A program made the translations under genes and the position numbers. Positions 6,710-11,601 of a stretch of 11,601 nt of DNA are shown one piece after another; the first letter of the stretch is position 1, and each line of letters begins with the position of its first letter. Origin of the DNA: an uncultured Streptococcus sp. (GTDB lineage Bacteria > Bacillota > Bacilli > Lactobacillales > Streptococcaceae). The notes below the pieces were generated by a model, which had not been told where the DNA came from, searched no databases, and was given only the letters and a program-made list of their open reading frames with translations. The stretch is from the NCBI GenBank assembly GCA_902479835.1, contig CABSQC010000014.1, positions 1-11,601 on the forward strand, in the 5' to 3' direction.

Positions 6710-9646
6710 CTACATGTCTTTTAATTTCTTAAGAAACTGACGATCTCTGTAGGGATTCAAGTGTTGCTCTGCCACTTTCTTATAGTAATTCTTCTCTTCT
6801 TTCAAGAAGATACTCAGGGCAGGATCGAGCTCTTCTCCCTTCTCCTTTTGATTAGATAAGAAAGCCAATAGATAATGAACCATCCCCTTATCCCGTGAAT
6901 TAGCAGATGGATTCATCGTCCTTTCTTTTCGAGCCAGATAATCCGCAAGTTTCTCTTGATCCCCTTGCTGGCAGGCGATTAAGGATTGATAAAATTCGAG
7001 CAATTCTTCCTTCCAAGGGAAACGAACACTGGATAAAATCTTCTGGGCTCTGTCAAAACAGAGGCGTGCTTGAACCAAATCTCCCTTCCAATAATAGGCG
7101 ATGCCCAGATCAATATCAAATACGACACGGACAGAATCAACCGCTTGATCTCCCACCAAACGCAAGACCTCTTCTAAGTGGGTGACGGCTACTTGGAAAT
7201 GCCCCCTAATTTGCTCTATTTCAGCGAGGTAGGCCAAAGAAGCCGCAATTTGAATGGCATACTTGGTCTGCATACTATTGGTCAAACTAAAGCAATCAAT
7301 GGAGCGATACAGATGCCGGGTCGCCTGCTCCTCATCCCCAACCATCAGATGATACAAGCCTTTCAAGCGCAACTGGATCGCGATGATCTCATGATTGTTA
7401 GCTTGGATAGCATCTTCCAGAGCCAAATCTGTATAATAGGCCATCTCAGAGATATTTTCCGTTTGAATGCAATAATAAATGATTTGCCGATAACCCTCTA
7501 AGAGGAAGTCGGATTGCTTGAGTTCCCGCGCATAGGAGATGACTTTTTGGATATCATGAATCCCCTTTTGATACTCCCCACTTCGAATAAAATAGCGACC
7601 TTCTAGGTACAAGTAACGCAGTTGTAAATGCTTGTATTCTCTATCTCTTTGGTGCCTTGAAAAGAGGTTATCTAATTCTTGGCGTATACGGGATAGCTCT
7701 CCAAAAATGTCCAAACGGCTATTTGTACCATCTGATAGGAACCCCTCATCTACCTTGGAATAAATCGGAAACAGTTCATGCTCCAGCTGAAGGATTTCTT
7801 CTAAGTAGGTCAACTCAAAAGATAAGGAGCGCAAGAGATTTTGCGATTGCTTATATTGGTAGGCAATTTCCTTATAAAGAAGAAGGTCCGTCGAATCTTC
7901 TAAGCTTTCTTCCAATTTTTGCGCAATTTGTTGGTGGAAGAGCCGCCGTCTAGCTGGCGAAAGAAGATGGTAAAAGTACATGGCTACCAATTGCTTGCAA
8001 AATTGAACCAAGAGATCCTCCCCTTCTTCTACGATTGAGACGATCCCTCTTTCAGATAATGGTTCAACTAATTCTGTCAAAACAGGAAGCTCTGTAGCCG
8101 TCAATTCTGCCAAGATAGACAGGGAGATTGGCTTATGAAAACAAGATAAGTAGTGAAGAAGGGCCTCTTCCTCACTGCTCATATCTCCAAGTTCCTGAGA
8201 AAGATAAGCTTGGATGATATCCGGCAAGGGCTCTAAATTTTCATTTTCTTTCCACTCTTCGATATAGCTGGACAGGAAGAACGGACTGCCCTCACTCCAT
8301 TCGACCATCTGCTCTATCACTGCCGGCTCTATTGCTCCCAGTTCCCCTTTCAAGAGAGCACGACTTTCACTTGGTTCAAAATTGGTCAACTCTAGTTGAG
8401 ACAAGCGTTTCTCTACCTTCAAGCCCCCCAAGAAGTTGACAAAGAAATCTGGTAGGGGCTCTTCCGCTGTAAAAATTAGTTGCCATTTTTCCTGATTTCT
8501 TCGCTCTTCTAGTTGTTTCACTTTTTCTAGAGACACTGCATCGATCCACTGGGCATTTTCAAGAAGAATCAGGAGCGGTTTTTCTTTGCTAAGGCCTTGA
8601 AGCTGATTCCACACTGAAATGAGGTCATCCTCCCCTTCCAGAAATGGAATCCCCATCTCATCTCCCAGTTTCTCTAGAGCTTGTTTGAGATCATTCCACG
8701 TGCTTCCTTCGTAGCGTTGACTAGTAGCTTTTCCTTCAACCTTGATAAAGTTAAAACTGCGATTGGACATCAAGACCAACTGCCGCAACAGACGTTTCTT
8801 ACCTGTTCCAGATTGCCCCATCACGAGAAAAGGACCTACCGCCTCACCCGTCTCGACTAAGGAAAGGTATTCCTCGAGTTGTGAGAGTTCTTGTTTCCGG
8901 CCAAAAAAGGAAAGTTCACGGATATTCAAGCGATTCGTCAGTTTATGAGTTCGTTTGGCTTCCAAAACGGAGTGATAAAGTTCCTCAATCGCTCGACTGG
9001 GACGCACACTGAGCTCGCGATCCAATAAATCGACAAGTTTATAATAGGTCTCGAAAAATTTTCCTAGCTGGTGATGGAAACTATAATACTCCATCAAGAG
9101 CTGGTAGTTTTTCTCTTCAAATTCATCCAGCTCTACCAAATGATGGAGCAAGAGTTCTATACTAGGATCTCCGAAACCGACCTTTTTAATTTTTTGATAG
9201 CAGCTTTCGACGTAGAGCTTCCTATAAGCATCCCGTTTGCGAGAAGCCCACTGATCAAAGTCTTCATCATCCTTGACATAGAAGCCCTCTAAAAAGTCTC
9301 CCCGATAAAGATCCAAGGCACTTAGTGGATCTCTTTCAAAGAGCTGGACATCCAAAGAAAGACTCAAATCAGGATTAAGAGCCAAACTGCTCCGGTTTGG
9401 AGAGACAATGATATCTCCCTCAAAGATTTTATTGGCTTGGTAAACCGTATTCCGTAAGTTTTTGCGGGCTACTTGGTTTTCCTTAGCTCCCCAAAGAATA
9501 CCGGCGATTTCATCACGGTTTACCTGGCCCATAACTGCTAAATAATAAAGTAAGGCCTCCATCTTCGAAAAAGAAAAACGAATATCTTTCTGATTGAAAA
9601 CAACCTTAGGGGGTCCAAATAATTTCAGCTTAAGCTCTTTTTTCAT
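6710..9646 (-). CDS. Large SARP/BTAD-type transcriptional regulator with degenerate STAND ATPase region and TPR-like C-terminus
   Basis: A 978-residue putative transcription activator of unknown target. Order of parts, numbered from the chosen start: winged-helix-like DNA-binding region about 1-95 (KLKLFGPPKVVF, then LWGAKENQVARKNLRNTVYQ); bacterial transcriptional activator (BTAD) helical domain about 98-232 (LYRGDFLEGF, LDRELSVRPS); P-loop region about 248-480 opening with FFGRKQEL; helical TPR-like region about 595-960. The Walker A motif reads GQSGTGKK (277-284), with Lys where Ser/Thr is expected, and the Walker B region reads LLILLENAQW (358-367) instead of the usual DDxQW. The STAND GxP-like motif SEGSPFFL (451-458) is present. 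The start at 9646 is chosen because GGAGG (9655-9659) precedes it by 8 bases; an in-frame ATG at 9670 would add 8 residues but has no such site. It is convergent with hut and downstream of metE-metF; which, if either, it controls is not shown. Confidence 0.85.
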   Translation of the reverse strand: MKKELKLKLFGPPKVVFNQKDIRFSFSKMEALLYYLAVMGQVNRDEIAGILWGAKENQVARKNLRNTVYQANKIFEGDIIVSPNRSSLALNPDLSLSLDVQLFERDPLSALDLYRGDFLEGFYVKDDEDFDQWASRKRDAYRKLYVESCYQKIKKVGFGDPSIELLLHHLVELDEFEEKNYQLLMEYYSFHHQLGKFFETYYKLVDLLDRELSVRPSRAIEELYHSVLEAKRTHKLTNRLNIRELSFFGRKQELSQLEEYLSLVETGEAVGPFLVMGQSGTGKKRLLRQLVLMSNRSFNFIKVEGKATSQRYEGSTWNDLKQALEKLGDEMGIPFLEGEDDLISVWNQLQGLSKEKPLLILLENAQWIDAVSLEKVKQLEERRNQEKWQLIFTAEEPLPDFFVNFLGGLKVEKRLSQLELTNFEPSESRALLKGELGAIEPAVIEQMVEWSEGSPFFLSSYIEEWKENENLEPLPDIIQAYLSQELGDMSSEEEALLHYLSCFHKPISLSILAELTATELPVLTELVEPLSERGIVSIVEEGEDLLVQFCKQLVAMYFYHLLSPARRRLFHQQIAQKLEESLEDSTDLLLYKEIAYQYKQSQNLLRSLSFELTYLEEILQLEHELFPIYSKVDEGFLSDGTNSRLDIFGELSRIRQELDNLFSRHQRDREYKHLQLRYLYLEGRYFIRSGEYQKGIHDIQKVISYARELKQSDFLLEGYRQIIYYCIQTENISEMAYYTDLALEDAIQANNHEIIAIQLRLKGLYHLMVGDEEQATRHLYRSIDCFSLTNSMQTKYAIQIAASLAYLAEIEQIRGHFQVAVTHLEEVLRLVGDQAVDSVRVVFDIDLGIAYYWKGDLVQARLCFDRAQKILSSVRFPWKEELLEFYQSLIACQQGDQEKLADYLARKERTMNPSANSRDKGMVHYLLAFLSNQKEKGEELDPALSIFLKEEKNYYKKVAEQHLNPYRDRQFLKKLKDM

Positions 9647-9654
9647 TGCAAGCG

Positions 9655-9659
9655 CCTCC
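9655..9659 (-). promoter_or_regulatory. Ribosome binding site deciding the regulator start
   Basis: On the minus strand GGAGG lies 8 bases before the ATG at 9646-9644. The longer alternative start at 9670 coincides with the predicted transcription start and would leave no leader. Confidence 0.8.
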
Positions 9660-9676
9660 AAAAACTTCATATTAAT

Positions 9677-9705
9677 ACTATAAAAAAAAAGTTGGTTTTT
9701 AGCAA
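9677..9705 (-). promoter_or_regulatory. Sigma-A promoter of the regulator gene with a T-run in the spacer
   Basis: On the minus strand -35 TTGCTA (9705-9700) and -10 TATAGT (9682-9677) are separated by exactly 17 bases. The transcription start would fall near 9670, giving a leader of about 24 bases. The spacer contains eight T residues in a row and a ninth T begins the -10 box. The promoter lies between the metF terminator and the regulator, so the regulator has its own transcription unit. Confidence 0.7.
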
Positions 9706-9719
9706 GTGATTGACCCGAA

Positions 9720-9755
9720 TAAAAAGAGACTGAGAACTATTCTTTCTCAATCTCT
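9720..9755 (-). terminator. Intrinsic terminator of the metE-metF operon
   Basis: Read on the minus strand, AGAGATTGAGAA (9755-9744) pairs with TTCTCAGTCTCT (9736-9725): 12 pairs including one G-U, a 7-base loop, then TTTTATT. It lies about 24 bases after the metF stop. A smaller hairpin, ACACTT (9756-9761) / AAGTGT (9770-9775), lies between the stop and the main stem. Confidence 0.88.
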
Positions 9756-9778
9756 ACACTTCCTACTAAAAGTGTTGA

Positions 9779-10654
9779 TTAATTCACTTCAAAATTCGGT
9801 TGATGAGCAAATAAGGCCTTTGTTGCTTGGTAGACGTGGTAAGCGACATCTTCATTGTTCATGGTGTAAAGATGGACACCTGCCACATCTTGAGTAACCA
9901 AATCAACGATTTGATCGACTGCATAAGCCAAGCCAGCTGCGCGAAGAGATTCTGGATCATGCTCATACTTGTCTAAAATGGCTTTAAACTTCCGTGGGAT
10001 ATGAACATTTTCACAAGTTTTGAGGAGACGAAGGGCCTGGTTTCTGTTAAGAATCGGCATCACTCCTGCATGAATAGGAACATTGATCCCAGCTAAAGTA
10101 CACTTATCTTGAAAATCATAGAAACGCTCATTGTCAAAGAAAAGTTGAGTCACTAGGCTCGAACATCCAGCATCCACTTTCTTTTTCAGATTTTGAATAT
10201 CTGAAATTTGATTTGGAGAATCTGGGTGACCTTCTGGGTAACAAGCACCAATCACATCAAAGTGAGGAGCTTCTGTTTTAATAAATTCAATCAAGTCCGT
10301 TGCATAACGAAAGTCTTTTAAAGGTTCCACACCAGGAATAATATCTCCACGAAGGGCCAAGATACGGTGAACTCCTACTTGATCTAACTCATGAAGGGTA
10401 TCTGCTACCTTTTCCTTACTGAGATAGATAGCTGGTAAGTGGGCAATGGTCGGAATAGACAATTCATTCTGAATATGATTGGCTAAAGCAACCGTCGTCT
10501 CTTTGATATTGTATTTGTTATTGCTAGCGGTCACACTAATAAAGTGAGGGGCTAGCTCCTGCATATTTGCCAAGGCCCGGAGGAGTTTGGCATTGCCTAC
10601 TTCAGGATTTGGAGGAAAAACTTCAAATGACAGAGACGGTGTGTGTTGTGACAT
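9779..10654 (-). CDS. metF: 5,10-methylenetetrahydrofolate reductase
   Basis: A flavin (FAD) enzyme that reduces 5,10-methylene-THF to 5-methyl-THF, the methyl donor for MetE (EC 1.5.1.20); cytoplasmic TIM barrel. At 291 residues it matches bacterial MetF (E. coli about 296). Motifs seen: SFEVFPP at residues 9-15 with Glu11 corresponding to the catalytic Glu28 of E. coli, LRGD at 101-104 with Asp104 corresponding to Asp120, ACYPEGHP at 137-144, and QLFFDN at 170-175. The ATG at 10654 follows AAGGA with a 6-base gap. It lies 113 bases downstream of metE in the same direction and is followed by a terminator, the usual metE-metF operon arrangement. The 113-base gap shows only weak inverted repeats and no clear promoter. 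Confidence 0.96.
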   Translation of the reverse strand: MSQHTPSLSFEVFPPNPEVGNAKLLRALANMQELAPHFISVTASNNKYNIKETTVALANHIQNELSIPTIAHLPAIYLSKEKVADTLHELDQVGVHRILALRGDIIPGVEPLKDFRYATDLIEFIKTEAPHFDVIGACYPEGHPDSPNQISDIQNLKKKVDAGCSSLVTQLFFDNERFYDFQDKCTLAGINVPIHAGVMPILNRNQALRLLKTCENVHIPRKFKAILDKYEHDPESLRAAGLAYAVDQIVDLVTQDVAGVHLYTMNNEDVAYHVYQATKALFAHQPNFEVN

Positions 10655-10767
10655 ATTCTATCCTTTTCTTTTGTTTCGTTGATCAAGAACTCTGAGCCAC
10701 TGTTTCTAGGATAAGGGATGAGTCGAAAACCCTCTACACGATGATAGAAGGTCCTCGAAACATTTTC

Positions 10768-11601
10768 TTACAAGTGTTCACGCGCTTCTTTAGCAGCATT
10801 AACTAGTTTGATCAAGCTTTCTTTTGTTTCTTTAATTCCGCGAGTCTTCAAACCACAGTCAGGGTTGATCCAAACTTTGCCACTTGGTACTTTGGCCAAG
10901 ATCGCTTCGATAGTGTGATCAATTTCACCGTCTTGTGGGACACGTGGTGAGTGGATATCGTAAACCCCAGGTCCAACTTCTGTTTGGAAGTTTTTCGCTT
11001 TCAACTCATCCAAGATTTCAAGGTTTGAACGGCTAGCCTCAAATGAGATAACGTCCGCATCCAAGTTGTCGATAGCTGGGATAATATCTGTAAATTCTGA
11101 GTAACACATGTGAGTGTGGATTTGTGTGTCTGGTGCGACAGTTGAGTGTACCAAACGGAAGGCTGGAATCGCCCAGTCAAGGTAGTCTTCATACCAGTCA
11201 CTACGACGGAGTGGCAATTTTTCACGAAGAGCAGCCTCGTCGATTTGGATGATCTTCACGCCTGCAGCTTCAAGGTCAAGAACTTCATCCTTGATGGCAA
11301 GAGCGATTTGAAGAGTAGAATCCTTGATAGAGATATCTTCACGTGGGAATGACCAGTTAAGGATGGTAACAGGTCCAGTCAACATACCTTTAACAGGTTT
11401 GTCCGTACGGCTTTGTGCGTAGCTAGACCATTTCACAGTGATTGGGTTAAGACGAGTCACATCACCCCAGATGATTGGTGGTTTCACCCCACGCATACCG
11501 TATGATTGAACCCAACCATTTTTAGAGAAGAGGTAACCTGACAAGTTTTGACCGAAGTATTCAACCATGTCGTTACGTTCGAATTCACCGTGTACAAGCA
11601 C
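10768..11601 (-). CDS. metE: Cobalamin-independent methionine synthase, C-terminal part (runs off the window)
   Basis: Transfers the methyl group of 5-methyl-THF (polyglutamate form) to homocysteine to give methionine (EC 2.1.1.14). Only the last 277 codons, about a third of a protein of roughly 750 residues, are present. The frame is open at the window edge, where the GTG is an internal valine codon and not a start. The sequence closely follows E. coli MetE. Zinc ligands are visible by fragment residue number: His164 and Cys166 in HTHMCYSEF, Glu188 in [10 protein letters not shown], and Cys249 in [10 protein letters not shown]. No defect is seen. Its promoter, and any methionine-responsive control, lie outside the window. 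It is cotranscribed with metF by layout. Confidence 0.97.
   Translation of the reverse strand: MLVHGEFERNDMVEYFGQNLSGYLFSKNGWVQSYGMRGVKPPIIWGDVTRLNPITVKWSSYAQSRTDKPVKGMLTGPVTILNWSFPREDISIKDSTLQIALAIKDEVLDLEAAGVKIIQIDEAALREKLPLRRSDWYEDYLDWAIPAFRLVHSTVAPDTQIHTHMCYSEFTDIIPAIDNLDADVISFEASRSNLEILDELKAKNFQTEVGPGVYDIHSPRVPQDGEIDHTIEAILAKVPSGKVWINPDCGLKTRGIKETKESLIKLVNAAKEAREHL

Noticed and set aside
7178..7501. A 107-codon plus-strand frame inside the large regulator
   Set aside because: It is complementary to the TPR-like coding region, with no supporting start signal or domain.
9647..9670. Eight extra N-terminal residues for the regulator from an ATG at 9670
   Set aside because: The GGAGG at 9655-9659 is correctly spaced for the ATG at 9646, and the predicted transcription start falls at about 9670, leaving no leader for the longer form.
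11599..11601. GTG at the window edge as the start of a short metE-like gene
   Set aside because: The sequence continues the internal MetE alignment ([11 protein letters not shown]), so this is an internal valine of a gene cut by the window boundary.

Overview
The window looks like chromosomal DNA from a low-GC Gram-positive, most likely a Streptococcus of the sanguinis/mitis or pyogenic type. The reasons are the gene order (cyclodeaminase, fhs, hutD, permease, hutH, hutG), which I recall from streptococcal histidine-utilisation loci, the AGGAGG-type ribosome binding sites 5-8 bases before the starts, and protein sequences that read as streptococcal. The species cannot be fixed from the sequence alone. 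There is no mobile element, CRISPR array, tRNA or rRNA.

Plus strand, bases 1-6563: the distal part of a histidine-degradation (hut) operon. The window opens on the last 21 codons of what is probably formiminotetrahydrofolate cyclodeaminase. Then come formate-tetrahydrofolate ligase (fhs), a HutD/Ves-family protein, an APC-family amino-acid permease (probably the histidine importer), histidine ammonia-lyase (hutH) and formimidoylglutamase (hutG). The first four are packed with 15-31 base gaps. A 215-base gap with nested hairpins and small palindromes precedes hutH, and a 15-bp two-part stem-loop lies between hutH and hutG. HutH makes urocanate. Urocanase and imidazolonepropionase should lie upstream, outside the window. 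Formiminoglutamate can then go directly to glutamate plus formamide by HutG, or through a folate branch whose last steps (cyclodeaminase, Fhs) are encoded here.

A strong bidirectional terminator (6580-6630) separates this operon from a convergent minus-strand gene (6710-9646). That gene encodes a very large regulator: an N-terminal winged helix plus bacterial transcriptional activator domain (SARP-like), a STAND-type P-loop region whose Walker motifs are degenerate, and a long TPR-like C-terminus. It has a recognisable sigma-A promoter whose spacer contains a run of T residues.

Minus strand, 9720-11601: the end of a methionine-synthesis operon, metE (C-terminal part, running off the window) followed by metF and a clear intrinsic terminator. 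Nearly all enzymes in the window therefore handle folate-bound or formyl one-carbon units, or feed them, with one orphan regulator in the middle.
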